The notes beneath the pieces were generated by a model that saw only the letters and a program-made list of their open reading frames with translations, was not told the origin of the DNA and did no database searches. This document shows, piece after piece, positions 16,787 to 25,444 of a stretch of 64,000 bases of DNA; positions within the stretch are counted from its first letter, which is position 1, and each line of letters begins with the position of its first letter. Origin of the DNA: an uncultured Clostridia bacterium (lineage in GTDB: Bacteria > Bacillota > Clostridia > Peptostreptococcales > Anaerovoracaceae); assembly GCA_934278925.1 (NCBI GenBank), contig CAKQWJ010000004.1, positions 51,562 through 115,561 on the forward strand. Direction: 5' to 3'. A program made the translations under genes and the position numbers.

Positions 16787-16971
16787 TGTATTAGAGGCCG
16801 GCGGCCGGCCCGGTTTGCGTACGCCTGCCGGGCCGCCAACTATTGTTAAAAAAAATACCGGAAGAGGTGCGAATAAAAATTATGAATTAGAAACCGGCGA
16901 TTGATGCTGATACAATAATTCGGATGGATTTTTAACTAAAAGTTTAACTATTAGGAAGGTGGTTAATAGAG

Positions 16972-17796
16972 GTGAAGAAAAAGATAACTGTTTTAATGGG
17001 ATGCATCCTGACCTTAGTGATGGTATTTTCACTGACCGGATGCGGCGGAAGCGACAACTCCGACAAGAAGACACTGACCATCGGATGCGAAGCGACGACA
17101 CCGGGTTGGATTGTGAAGAAGGATGATGGAAAGCTGAAGGGCTTCGATTACGATATGTGGCAGGAAATCGGAAAGAGAACCGGTCATAAGATTGAGTTCA
17201 AGGTAATGGATTGGGACGGCATGTGGACGATGCTGGGTGATGGAAGAATCGACTCCGTGGCAGAGCAGATTTCCGAAACACCGGAAAGAGCCGAGAAGTA
17301 CAACCTGTCCACACCGTATGCGTACAACAGATACTGCCTGATTTCCAGAGCGGACAACAAGGACCTGAACTCCTTTGAGGACATCAAGGACGGAATGAGC
17401 ATTTCCTGCGAGTCCAATACCAGCGATGAACTCATCGTAAACGCGCTGGAGAAGAAGTACGGCTTCAAGCTGAAGAAGACCTATTACGATGGCATGTCCG
17501 TCACCGACGTGGCAATGGGACGCTGCGACCTCTGGCCGAGAGCGGAAACTTCTTCCATTCTCACGGTAAAGGAAACCAAGAACCTGAAGATTCTTGGAAA
17601 GACCGACATTCTGGAAACCAACGTGTATCCGTTTGCCGACACCGATGAAGGAAAGGCACTGAGCGAAGAAGTATCCAAGGCAATCGACGAGATGAGAGAA
17701 GACGGCACAATCAAGAAGCTCTCTGAGAAGTGGTTCGATCAGGACATTTCCAAGAAGCCGGAAGGCGCGGAAACCCTGATGTCCTACACCAAGTAA
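16972..17796 (+). CDS. amino-acid ABC transporter substrate-binding lipoprotein
   Basis: Extracellular solute-binding protein (SBP_bac_3) of 274 residues for a polar amino acid or cystine. It has a lipoprotein signal peptide ending in the lipobox LTGC (Cys about residue 24). The mature part reads KLKGFDYDMWQEIGKRTG and later AEKYNLSTPYAYN, typical of the family. The start is GTG at 16972, with AGGAAGG somewhat far upstream. A hairpin separates it from the permease, a usual way to make more binding protein than membrane parts. The downstream C-S lyase suggests a sulfur amino acid such as cystine (inference). Confidence 0.9.
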   Translation: MKKKITVLMGCILTLVMVFSLTGCGGSDNSDKKTLTIGCEATTPGWIVKKDDGKLKGFDYDMWQEIGKRTGHKIEFKVMDWDGMWTMLGDGRIDSVAEQISETPERAEKYNLSTPYAYNRYCLISRADNKDLNSFEDIKDGMSISCESNTSDELIVNALEKKYGFKLKKTYYDGMSVTDVAMGRCDLWPRAETSSILTVKETKNLKILGKTDILETNVYPFADTDEGKALSEEVSKAIDEMREDGTIKKLSEKWFDQDISKKPEGAETLMSYTK

Positions 17797-17819
17797 GATA
17801 CGAATATGTTTTTAGGCAA

Positions 17820-17848
17820 GCTGCACGGATCCTCCGCATCTGTGCAGC
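17820..17848 (+). terminator. intercistronic hairpin between binding protein and permease
   Basis: GCTGCAC (17820-17826) pairs with GTGCAGC (17842-17848). It is not followed by a strong T run, so it probably stabilises the upstream message or terminates partially. Confidence 0.6.
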
Positions 17849-17875
17849 CTGTTGTTCATTTGTAAAGGAGAAAGT

Positions 17876-18541
17876 ATGGATTTTGCAGCCACACCATCGA
17901 TATTTTTAAGGATTACGGAAGCCATTCCGACGACCCTGGCCTTGACGGCGATTTCTTTTATTCTGGCGCTGGCACTGGCGATTTTGATTGCGGTGATTGA
18001 TTACAACAAGGTGCCGGTGTTGGACAAAATCTGCGGGGTATACGTGTCCTTCTTCCGAGGGACGCCGCTGATTCCGCAGTTGTTTCTTTTGTATTTCGGC
18101 ATTCCGTCCATCGTTCCGTCTTTGCGGGACATCTCGCCTTTTGCGGTGTGCATCATCGGCTTGACGCTGAACTCCGCGGCGTACATGAAGGAAGTGGTGC
18201 GGGGCGCACTGCTCTCCGTTCCGGACGGACAGCGGGAAGCGGCGCTGGCCCACGGCATGACCTCCCGGCAGGCCATGTTCCGGATTATTTTGCCTCAGGC
18301 GGCCCGGGTGGCGATTCCGTCCCTGTTCAACAATTTGGTGGACACGGTAAAAGGAACCTCCATGGCGTTCACCGTTGGCGTCGTGGAAATGACGGCGGCG
18401 GCGAAGCTGAAGGCGGCCGTGACGTATGATTATTTTACGGCGTACGTGGTGCTGATGCTGATGTATTGGGCGATCATTCTGATTCTGGAACGCGTGGAGA
18501 AGACGGTGGAACAGAAGATGGCCGTTGGTTATGAGAGGTAG
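17876..18541 (+). CDS. amino-acid ABC transporter permease
   Basis: Inner-membrane permease of the HisMQ/GlnP type, 221 residues with about five spans. It shows SFFRGTPLIPQLFLLYFGIP and the EAA loop EAALAHGMTSRQAMFRIILPQAAR that contacts the ATPase. ATG 17876 has AAGGAG 5 nt upstream. It lies between the binding protein and the ATPase and ends 5 nt before the latter. As usual for this family, a homodimer would form the channel. Confidence 0.93.
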   Translation: MDFAATPSIFLRITEAIPTTLALTAISFILALALAILIAVIDYNKVPVLDKICGVYVSFFRGTPLIPQLFLLYFGIPSIVPSLRDISPFAVCIIGLTLNSAAYMKEVVRGALLSVPDGQREAALAHGMTSRQAMFRIILPQAARVAIPSLFNNLVDTVKGTSMAFTVGVVEMTAAAKLKAAVTYDYFTAYVVLMLMYWAIILILERVEKTVEQKMAVGYER

Positions 18542-18546
18542 GGATT

Positions 18547-19719
18547 ATGGTAAAAATTGAGAATTTAAGCAAGAGTTTCGGGGACCTGCACGTCCTCTCC
18601 AAGGTGAACCTCACCGTGAACACCGGCGAGGTGCTGTCCATTATCGGCCCCTCCGGAACCGGTAAATCCACCCTTCTGCGGTGTATGAATTACCTGGAGG
18701 TGCCGGACGAGGGCTCGATTACCATCGACGATATCACGGTGGACGCCAAGAATCACACGGACAAGGATGTTTTCGAGCTGCGGAAACACTCCGCCATGAT
18801 CTTCCAGAATTACAACCTCTTCGCCAACAAGAACGTGCTGCACAACGTGATGGAGCCTCTGGTGACGGCAAAAAAAATCACGCCGAAGGAGGCGGAGGAA
18901 ATCGCTCACCGGAACCTAAAAACAGTCGGCATGGATGAGTTTTCCGACAAGTATCCGATTACCCTGTCCGGCGGTCAGCAGCAGCGGGTGGCGATTGCCC
19001 GTTCCATGGCGATCCAGCCCAACGTGATGCTGCTGGACGAGCCCACATCCGCTCTGGACCCGGAATGGGTCAACGAGGTGCTGGACGTTATTGAAAATCT
19101 GGCAAAAGAACATTACACGATGATCATCGTCACCCATGAGATGGAGTTCGCGCGGGACGTGTCCGACCGAATTATTTTTATGGAAAACGGAAACATCGTG
19201 GAGGAAGGTACGCCGGAAGAGATTCTGGACCACCCGAAAAACCCGCGCACCGTGGCCTTTCTGCGCAAGGAACTGCGGAGCGAATACAAAATCGTCTACA
19301 CGGACCGTTTCAAGGAACTCCTGCCGCTGTATCAGAAATCCGGCCTGGAATGTTCCCTGGACGACCCGAAGCCGGAAGGTTTCCTGACCAGCCTGGAGCT
19401 GATCCACAAGCACACGAAGGAGCTGGTGGGCGCGGCGACCATCACCCATCACGACGGGGTGTTCCATCTGAACTACCTGGCCGTGGAAGAGGAATACCGA
19501 GGGCAGGATTTTGGGACCAAGCTGGTAAAAGAAAGCATGGAAGAGATTGTGCGTCGGGACGGTCACAGGATGTGGCTGATGGGACGGGTTCCGGGCTTCT
19601 ACCGGAAACTCGGTTTCGACACGGTACCCTACGAGGATTCCCCGCTGACCGGCAGCTGTCCGACCTGCAGTCAGTACAAGAAAACCTGCTTCCCGGAAGT
19701 AATGAAAATCGACTTTTAG
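18547..19719 (+). CDS. ABC ATPase fused to a C-terminal GNAT acetyltransferase domain
   Basis: Energises the amino-acid importer. Residues 1 to about 245 form a GlnQ/HisP-type ATPase: Walker A GPSGTGKST, Q loop FQNYNLF, signature LSGGQQQRVA, Walker B VMLLDEPTSALD, switch His in VTHEME. Typical members stop near residue 245. Here another ~145 residues follow that resemble a GNAT acetyltransferase: FHLNYLAVEEEYRGQDFGTK (acetyl-CoA motif A), MGRVPGFYRKLGF, and a Cys-rich CPTCSQYKKTC end. No stop or frameshift separates them. The extra domain may modify a transported amino acid or act as a sensor; this is inference. Confidence 0.9.
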   Translation: MVKIENLSKSFGDLHVLSKVNLTVNTGEVLSIIGPSGTGKSTLLRCMNYLEVPDEGSITIDDITVDAKNHTDKDVFELRKHSAMIFQNYNLFANKNVLHNVMEPLVTAKKITPKEAEEIAHRNLKTVGMDEFSDKYPITLSGGQQQRVAIARSMAIQPNVMLLDEPTSALDPEWVNEVLDVIENLAKEHYTMIIVTHEMEFARDVSDRIIFMENGNIVEEGTPEEILDHPKNPRTVAFLRKELRSEYKIVYTDRFKELLPLYQKSGLECSLDDPKPEGFLTSLELIHKHTKELVGAATITHHDGVFHLNYLAVEEEYRGQDFGTKLVKESMEEIVRRDGHRMWLMGRVPGFYRKLGFDTVPYEDSPLTGSCPTCSQYKKTCFPEVMKIDF

Positions 19720-19735
19720 AAGGAGAATGATAGGG

Positions 19736-20968
19736 ATGACGACATATAAACATCTGAAATTCGCAGAGCGTAAGGGCACCAATTGCGACAAGTGGGACGG
19801 CCTTTCGGAAAATTTCGGGAAGGATGACTTGATTCCGGCCTGGGTGGCGGACATGGACATCGAAGCGCCGTCCTGCGTGCAGCAAGCCTTGGCGGAGGCA
19901 GTGGCCCACAACGTATACGGATACTACCGGGCACCCGGGGATTTGCATCGTGCTTTTATGAACTGGGAAAAGAAGTACCACGGATACGAGGTGAAGGAGG
20001 AGTGGATCCGGTTCGCTCCGGGCGTGGTGCAGAGCATCTACTGGCTGCTGGAGATACTCACGGAGCCGGGCGACGGGGTGGTGATCCTGGAGCCGGTGTA
20101 CTATCCGTTCCGAAATGCGATTCGGGAAACGGGCCGAACCGTGTGCCCGGTACCCCTGATCAACGAAGAAGGCCGGTACCGGATCGATTACGATGCTTTG
20201 GAGCGGGCGATTGCAGAATCCGGAGCAAAGGTGCACATCATGTGTTCCCCCCACAACCCGGTGGGAAGAGTGTGGAGCCGGGAGGAAATCAAGCGGGTGC
20301 TGGACATCTGCCGGACCCACGGCGTCTACATCATCGCCGATGAAATCCATCAGGATCTGGTGATTCAGGAAGCGGAGCGGGGCGGAGAAAATCCGTTCCG
20401 GGAGAACATTGTCGCAGCGGCGGCCGGGGAACCGGGAGAATACGATTCCCTCCTCATCACCCTGACCTCCGCCTCCAAAACCTTCAACCTGGCGGGGATG
20501 CAGAATTCCTTTGTCATTATTCCGGATGAGAAACTGCGGGAAGAATTCGATCTCTTTACCACGAAAATCCACATCAAGGACGGCGGTAATATGGGATACA
20601 TTTCGTACACCGCCGCCTACGAGCAGGGCCGGGAATGGCTGCAGGAGCTGCGCGGCCTGATTCGGGACAATGCCGCGCTGCTGAAGGAGCGGCTGGCGGA
20701 AGGGGCACCGAAGGCGGTGCTGTCACCACTGGAGGGGACGTACCTTCAGTGGGTGGACCTGAGTGCCTATGCGAAAGCATGGGAAGCGGAAGGCCTGACG
20801 GCGGAGGATTTTGTCCTGCAGCGATGCGGCGTGGCACCGGATTTCGGCGAATGGTTCGGCGGCGAAGCGTACAAGAACTTCATCCGCCTGAATCTGGCCA
20901 CGAGCCCGGAGAACGTCAAGCGAATTGCGGCCGGCCTGATTCACGGGATTTCCGCCCTTCATCTGTGA
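19736..20968 (+). CDS. patB: PLP-dependent C-S beta-lyase (MalY/PatB family)
   Basis: Aminotransferase-fold enzyme that cleaves cystathionine or cysteine conjugates, releasing thiol, pyruvate and ammonia. It has 410 residues. The PLP lysine is in TSASKTFNLAGMQ; AWVADMDIEAPSCV near the N-terminus, HNPVGRVWSREE and IIADEIHQDLV are typical of PatB/MalY. It follows the ABC importer by 16 nt, which fits uptake and breakdown of a cystine-like amino acid. The start could be ATG 19727 or 19736; the latter has better spacing from AAGGAG and the conserved TTYKHLKF follows it. Confidence 0.9.
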   Translation: MTTYKHLKFAERKGTNCDKWDGLSENFGKDDLIPAWVADMDIEAPSCVQQALAEAVAHNVYGYYRAPGDLHRAFMNWEKKYHGYEVKEEWIRFAPGVVQSIYWLLEILTEPGDGVVILEPVYYPFRNAIRETGRTVCPVPLINEEGRYRIDYDALERAIAESGAKVHIMCSPHNPVGRVWSREEIKRVLDICRTHGVYIIADEIHQDLVIQEAERGGENPFRENIVAAAAGEPGEYDSLLITLTSASKTFNLAGMQNSFVIIPDEKLREEFDLFTTKIHIKDGGNMGYISYTAAYEQGREWLQELRGLIRDNAALLKERLAEGAPKAVLSPLEGTYLQWVDLSAYAKAWEAEGLTAEDFVLQRCGVAPDFGEWFGGEAYKNFIRLNLATSPENVKRIAAGLIHGISALHL

Positions 20969-20974
20969 TATAAT
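20966..20974 (+). promoter_or_regulatory. extended -10 promoter before the GNAT gene
   Basis: TGATATAAT overlaps and follows the patB stop codon, 31 bp before ATG 21006, without a clear -35. The same TGATATAAT core is used at 960-968. Confidence 0.5.
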
Positions 20975-21005
20975 GCTCTTATCTTTTATTTGATAGGAGC
21001 GAATT

Positions 21006-21530
21006 ATGGTATTCCGAAAAGCAAGCGCGGCGGACATTTCCGCGGTGGAAGAGATTTACAGCGATATTCATACGGAAGAGGAGAAGGGCGGATTGATGAC
21101 CGGCTGGATTCGGGGAGTCTATCCGACGCGGGCCACCGCCGAGGGAGCCCTGAAGCGGGGCGAGCTCTTCGTGCTGGAGGATGAGGGCCTTGTGGTGAGC
21201 GCCGGCATCATCAATCAAGACCAGGCGGAGGCCTATGCCCAAGGCCGGTGGGCGCACGAGCTGCCGAAAGAGCAGGTGTGCGTTCTCCACACCCTGGTGG
21301 TCTCCCCGGCCGCCTCGAAAAAAGGATACGGCAAGGCGTTCGTTTGTTTTTACGAAGACTACGCCCGGGAGACGGGCTGCAAAGCCTGCCGAATGGATAC
21401 GCTGGAATGGAACTCGGTGGCCCGGGGCATGTACCGGAAGCTGGGATACGCGGAAGTGGGCATCGTGGGCACGGAGCTGCAAGGCCTGTCCAACGTGAGC
21501 ATGGTGCTCCTGGAGAAATTTCTGGGATAA
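21006..21530 (+). CDS. GNAT-family N-acetyltransferase
   Basis: Acetyl-CoA-dependent transferase of 174 residues. It opens FRKASAADISAVEEIYSDI, a usual GNAT start, and has the acetyl-CoA motif VCVLHTLVVSPAASKKGYGK (Q/RxxGxG/A variant KKGYGK) followed by CRMDTLEWNSVARGMYRKLG. ATAGGAG precedes the start. Substrate unknown. It is followed 9 nt later by the DUF2520 gene and is probably cotranscribed with it. Confidence 0.88.
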   Translation: MVFRKASAADISAVEEIYSDIHTEEEKGGLMTGWIRGVYPTRATAEGALKRGELFVLEDEGLVVSAGIINQDQAEAYAQGRWAHELPKEQVCVLHTLVVSPAASKKGYGKAFVCFYEDYARETGCKACRMDTLEWNSVARGMYRKLGYAEVGIVGTELQGLSNVSMVLLEKFLG

Positions 21531-21539
21531 GGGGGCAAA

Positions 21540-22388
21540 ATGCAGACGAAAATTGGTTTTATCGGGGCCGGCAAGGTGGGGGTCTCCCTGGGAAAATTTT
21601 TCCGCGAGGGTGGGCTCCCGGTGACCGGCTACTACAATCGGCATCGGGAGGCGGCGCTGGAGGCCGCGGAATTCACCGGGAGCAGGTGCTTCGACAGCGC
21701 CGAGGCGGTGGCGGAAGCCAGCGATGCGATTTTCCTCACCGTGCCGGATAATATGATTCGGGCGGTCTACGGGTCCCTTCGCGGGTTGGACCTCCGGGGC
21801 AAAAAAATCTGTCATTGCAGCGGGGCTTTGTCCGCCGGGGAGGCCTTTCCGGGCATTGAGGCTTTGGGGGCGACGGGATATTCCATCCATCCCCTGTTCC
21901 CGGTGAGCGACAGGTGGGCGTCCTACAAAGAGCTGGGGTCGGCCTTCTTCTGTATCGAGGGCACGGGCCCCCTGGATTTCTGGGTAAAAACACTGGAATC
22001 CCTGGGGCCGAGGGTGCAGGAGATTTCCGGCGATGCCAAGGTAAAGTACCACGCGGCCTGTGCTATTTCCAGTAACCTGGTATGCGCCCTGGTGGACACC
22101 GGCCTGAACCTCTTGCAGGAATGCGGTTTCACGGAGGCCGGCGCCCGGGAGGCACTGGCCCCTCTGGCCCTCAGCAATATGAAGCACTTGCTGGAAGACG
22201 GCCCGGTGCAGGCACTGACGGGGCCGGTGGAACGAGGTGATGGTGACACGGTTCGGAAGCACCTTTCGGTGCTGGGAGACGGACCGGAAGCTGCGATGTA
22301 CCGGGCGGCTTCCGAGGTCCTGGTTTCCATCGCGGAACGCAAGAACCCGGACCGGGATTACGACGAACTCCGGCGGATTCTGGGATAG
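21540..22388 (+). CDS. Rossmann-fold and DUF2520 domain protein, putative NAD(P)-dependent oxidoreductase
   Basis: A 282-residue protein. The N-terminal Rossmann fold begins KIGFIGAGKVGVSLGKFF (GxGxxG) and continues SDAIFLTVPDNMI and GKKICHCSGALSAGE. The C-terminal helical DUF2520 domain includes KVKYHAACAISSNLVCAL and GPVERGDGDTVRKHL. The fold resembles pyrroline-5-carboxylate and 3-hydroxyisobutyrate reductases. Reaction and substrate are unknown. It sits directly behind the GNAT gene. Confidence 0.88.
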   Translation: MQTKIGFIGAGKVGVSLGKFFREGGLPVTGYYNRHREAALEAAEFTGSRCFDSAEAVAEASDAIFLTVPDNMIRAVYGSLRGLDLRGKKICHCSGALSAGEAFPGIEALGATGYSIHPLFPVSDRWASYKELGSAFFCIEGTGPLDFWVKTLESLGPRVQEISGDAKVKYHAACAISSNLVCALVDTGLNLLQECGFTEAGAREALAPLALSNMKHLLEDGPVQALTGPVERGDGDTVRKHLSVLGDGPEAAMYRAASEVLVSIAERKNPDRDYDELRRILG

Positions 22389-22490
22389 GCGCCGGCGCGG
22401 TTCGCGCCTGGCAAAATAGGATATATACATTTCCTTTCCGAGGGGGTATACTTTTCGTAAGCAACCGGCACCAAAAGAAAGGAGCGACGT

Positions 22491-23030
22491 ATGGAAAAAA
22501 AAGTAACCGTAATTTCCACCAGCATCCGGCCGAACAGCAACTCGGAGCTTCTGGCAAAATCCTTCGCCGAGGGGGCGGAGGCCGCCGGCAACGAAGTGGC
22601 GTTCATCACCTTGAAGGATAAGGACATCCGCTTCTGCAGAGGCTGCCTGTCCTGTCATCAGACCGGAAAATGTATCATCCAAGATGATGTGGCCCCGATT
22701 ATGGACGCCGTGCTTCAGGCGGACGTGGTGGCCTGGGCCACGCCAATCTACTATTTCGAGATGTCCGGCCAGATGAAAACCCTCATCGACCGCATGAATC
22801 CGATGTATCTGATGGACTACCGGTTCCGGGACGTGTACTTCCTGGCCACGGCGGCGGACGAAGGGGATGATGTTTTCGAAAAGGCGGAGACCGGACTGAC
22901 CGGCTGGCTGGATTGTTTCCCAAAAACAACCCTGAAGGGGGCCGTGTACTGCGGAGGGGTGACCGGCGGAGGCGAGATTTCCGGGAATGCCAAGCTGGCG
23001 GAAGCCCGGGCGCTGGGCGCGCAGGTATAG
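22491..23030 (+). CDS. flavodoxin-like NAD(P)H-dependent FMN reductase
   Basis: Predicted FMN-binding oxidoreductase of 179 residues. It begins KVTVISTSIRPNSNSELLAK (FMN phosphate loop) and carries FCRGCLSCHQTGKCII, the cysteine motif of iron-sulfur flavoprotein-type reductases. ATPIYYFEMSGQMKTLIDR is the conserved flavin-contact strand. A ribosome-binding site AAAGGAG precedes ATG 22491. The preceding 102 bp contain no clear promoter. Likely a general redox or nitro/azo reductase; substrate unknown. Confidence 0.85.
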   Translation: MEKKVTVISTSIRPNSNSELLAKSFAEGAEAAGNEVAFITLKDKDIRFCRGCLSCHQTGKCIIQDDVAPIMDAVLQADVVAWATPIYYFEMSGQMKTLIDRMNPMYLMDYRFRDVYFLATAADEGDDVFEKAETGLTGWLDCFPKTTLKGAVYCGGVTGGGEISGNAKLAEARALGAQV

Positions 23031-23103
23031 GAAAGAATAGGAAAGAAGCTCTAACGCCCATCTGCTTGTAAAAGTCTAATAAAGTAATACTTTTTTTGAA
23101 AAG

Positions 23104-23332
23104 TTGACGATGGAGGGCTCGTTTTTTCAGTTTCATCGTCAATGAACCGGATTCTCCGCTCGACATTACGGTGAAAGCCTACGCGGCAACTGGAGGGATT
23201 GACGATAATGCCTATGTTTTCGCAGCATTATCGTCAATCCCATCCGAAAAGAACCGCCGGAAACTCTAATTGCCCCCATGCCCCTGTGACGGATTGACGT
23301 TGGCGGCCGGAATATTCTGCTTTTATCGTCAA
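23104..23332. repeat. three-hairpin array with TTGACG stems (copy C)
   Basis: Three 39-nt units begin TTGACG and end CGTCAA: 23104-23142, 23199-23237 and 23294-23332. Start-to-start spacing is exactly 95 bp twice. The middle unit has a 13-bp perfect stem (TTGACGATAATGC / GCATTATCGTCAA). The second spacer contains CCGGAAACTCTAATT, close to the CGGAATTCTAATTT in the corresponding spacers of the elements at 12824 and 60337. This suggests one element family with exchanged stem sequences. Confidence 0.8.
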
Positions 23333-23369
23333 TTTTTTTTAAAAGTGATGCATGAGCCCCGGAAAAACC

Positions 23370-23410
23370 TTGACAGAGCCCTCCACCGCGACTATAATGA
23401 ACAATGTTCA
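23370..23410 (+). promoter_or_regulatory. tetR promoter with overlapping operator
   Basis: Consensus promoter TTGACA (23370-23375), 17-bp spacer, TATAAT (23393-23398). Overlapping its downstream edge is the palindrome TGAACAATGTTCA (23398-23410). The same palindrome with A changed to T at the centre recurs at 24068-24080 before the next gene, pointing to TetR autoregulation. Confidence 0.75.
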
Positions 23411-23425
23411 AGTTGAGGTGAGCAT

Positions 23426-23983
23426 ATGAATCAGAAAGTAACATCCCGAGAAGAGATTTTGAGCGTGAGCCGGGAGCTGGTCAAAAAAGAAGGCAGTCAG
23501 GCCATCAGCATCCGGTCCGTGGCAGGGGCGTGCGGCGTGTCCGTGGGATCTATTTATAATTATTTTGGGTCCAAGACCAAGTTGCTGGCGGCCACGGTGG
23601 AAAGTATTTGGCATGAAATTTTCCATAATCCGGACAATCCGGCGGTGTACGAGGATACGGAATCCTGCGTCACTTGGATGTATCGGCGGATGGAAGCCGG
23701 GAGCCGAGAATATCCGGGTTTTGTGGCGCTGCATTCTCTGGGCCTTGCGGAGCAGGGGAAGAAAGAGAACATTCGGCGCATGAATGAAACGCAGAAGCAC
23801 ATTCAAACCAGTCTGGTCCGGGTTCTGAAGAACGATTCGCGGATTCGGAAAGATGCCTTTAATGAGGCGTTCACGCCGGAGGTTTTCGGGGACGTGCTGT
23901 TCTCGCTGATGCTGGCGGCGTTGCTCCGAGAGGATTACGATCCGGCACCGGTGCTGGAGGTTCTGCGACGCACCGTATATTAG
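23426..23983 (+). CDS. TetR-family transcriptional regulator
   Basis: A 185-residue regulator. The helix-turn-helix is in ISIRSVAGACGVSVGSIYNY with FGSKTKLLAATVESI after it. The remainder is a helical ligand domain with LHSLGLAEQGKKENIRRMN. GAGGTGAGC precedes the ATG. Its promoter and the leader of the next gene share a 13-bp palindrome, so it probably controls itself and the membrane proteins at 24197 and 24771. The inducer is unknown. A hairpin (24028-24051) with little T tail follows the gene. Confidence 0.9.
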   Translation: MNQKVTSREEILSVSRELVKKEGSQAISIRSVAGACGVSVGSIYNYFGSKTKLLAATVESIWHEIFHNPDNPAVYEDTESCVTWMYRRMEAGSREYPGFVALHSLGLAEQGKKENIRRMNETQKHIQTSLVRVLKNDSRIRKDAFNEAFTPEVFGDVLFSLMLAALLREDYDPAPVLEVLRRTVY

Positions 23984-24067
23984 GGGACGGAAGGTTCGGC
24001 CTGCGGACTTCCATATATCGACAATCCAATCTCCCACGTCTGTGGGGGATTCCTTTGGGCCATAAAA

Positions 24068-24080
24068 TGAACATTGTTCA
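24068..24080 (+). promoter_or_regulatory. second TetR operator
   Basis: TGAACATTGTTCA, a perfect 13-bp palindrome that differs from the tetR-promoter site (23398-23410) only at the central base. It lies about 117 bp before the GTG start at 24197. Confidence 0.65.
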
Positions 24081-24196
24081 ACTCGCGAGGACTGCCGTAC
24101 TTGCAGCAGTTAACGCAATCGCTTGCGGCAACGAGGGAATCAAAGCAAATCCAAATAACGGATTGCAACGAATCGCATTTACAAGGAGGCAAAACT

Positions 24197-24640
24197 GTGA
24201 AAGTCAAAAGAAACACATTACTGTTACTGGCATGCATCGTCTGGAGCGCAGCGGGAGGAAACATTCTCCGAATCGGACTGGCGTCCTACGGATCCTACAT
24301 GGCGCCGGTGAATTTCCTGCTGACCCTGGTGGTGTTTGTCATTTTCCAGAAATTCATTTTCGGAAAGCTGGTGGATAAGCATACGGAGCGAATTCGAGGA
24401 TACGAAGAAGAATATCACTTCTTTATGAAATTCTTCGACATCAAATCCTTCATCATCATGGCGTTCATGATGTCCGGCGGAATCGGACTTCGCGCCGGCG
24501 GCGTGGCACCGGAGCGTTTTATCGCTGTATTTTACACCGGACTGGGGGCGGCGCTGCTTCTGGCCGGAATCCTCTTCGGCGTCCAGTACATCACCGGGTT
24601 CCGCCTTTTCGAGAAGGACAAACTGCAGGGGGAAGAGTAG
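24197..24640 (+). CDS. integral membrane protein of unknown function
   Basis: A 147-residue protein with about four hydrophobic spans (near residues 6-22, 30-50, 77-95 and 105-128) and a polar loop LVDKHTERIRGYEEEYHF. I chose GTG 24197 because AAGGAGG lies upstream; the frame is open further upstream but without a site. It is probably controlled by the TetR protein encoded just before it. I do not recognise the family. The following 130 bp are GC-rich direct and inverted repeats of GCGC motifs without a gene. Confidence 0.7.
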   Translation: MKVKRNTLLLLACIVWSAAGGNILRIGLASYGSYMAPVNFLLTLVVFVIFQKFIFGKLVDKHTERIRGYEEEYHFFMKFFDIKSFIIMAFMMSGGIGLRAGGVAPERFIAVFYTGLGAALLLAGILFGVQYITGFRLFEKDKLQGEE

Positions 24641-24770
24641 GCAGCGCCAACTCGGCCCGCCGCGCGCAGGCGAGCCCCCGCGCAATCAGGCGCAATTAAG
24701 TGCAATCAATGAACAAGCAAGCGGCGCAATCCGCCGCAGATTATTAAATAAAAAAAGGAGTGTGCATACA

Positions 24771-25442
24771 ATGCAAGCAATTATGGAGCCAATTTTCGAC
24801 GTGGCTTATCTCGTATCCGTTATCACCATTGGAATTAAAATGATCCGTAGAAGCGGGGGCAAGTCCCGCCAGTTCACCATTTTCGGCTGGATGGCCGTAA
24901 TCCTGGGCGCCGGCGATTCCTTCCATCTGGTGCCTCGCATCATCGCCCTGTGCACCACCGGTTTCGGGGACTACACAGTTCCCCTGGGAATCGGCAAGTG
25001 GATCACTTCCGTCACCATGACGATTTTCTACGTGCTGATCTACTACGTATGGCGCGAACGCTACAACATCACCGAGCACAAAAACCTGACCGTCCCGGTG
25101 TACCTGCTGGCGGGCATCCGAATCGCCCTGTGCATGATGCCGCAGAACCAGTGGACCGCCGCCAATCCGCCGCTGTCCTGGGGAATCTATCGGAACATCC
25201 CCTTCGCCCTGCTGGGCCTGCTGATCATCGTGCTCTACTTCCGCAGTGCCAAAGAGCAGAACGACCGCGCCTTCCGCCGGATGTGGTTCACCATCGTGCT
25301 GAGCTTTGGCTGTTACCTCCCGGTGGTTCTTTTCGCCGAAACAATCCCGGTCATGGGCGCCCTGATGATCCCAAAAACCTGCGCTTACCTGTGGGCCGTG
25401 GTCATCGGCTTCCGCGCCATGAAGAGCGAGCTGCCGAATTAG
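24771..25442 (+). CDS. multi-spanning membrane protein of unknown function
   Basis: A 223-residue protein with about seven hydrophobic spans, starting MQAIMEPIFDVAYLVSVITI. Conserved-looking polar features include GAGDSFHLVPRI in the second span region and YYVWRERYN after the fourth. AAAGGAG lies 10 nt before ATG 24771. It follows the other membrane protein by 130 bp and is probably in the same TetR-controlled unit; a strong terminator follows. Function unknown; the seven-span layout does not match a transporter family I can name. Confidence 0.75.
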   Translation: MQAIMEPIFDVAYLVSVITIGIKMIRRSGGKSRQFTIFGWMAVILGAGDSFHLVPRIIALCTTGFGDYTVPLGIGKWITSVTMTIFYVLIYYVWRERYNITEHKNLTVPVYLLAGIRIALCMMPQNQWTAANPPLSWGIYRNIPFALLGLLIIVLYFRSAKEQNDRAFRRMWFTIVLSFGCYLPVVLFAETIPVMGALMIPKTCAYLWAVVIGFRAMKSELPN

Positions 25443-25444
25443 TC

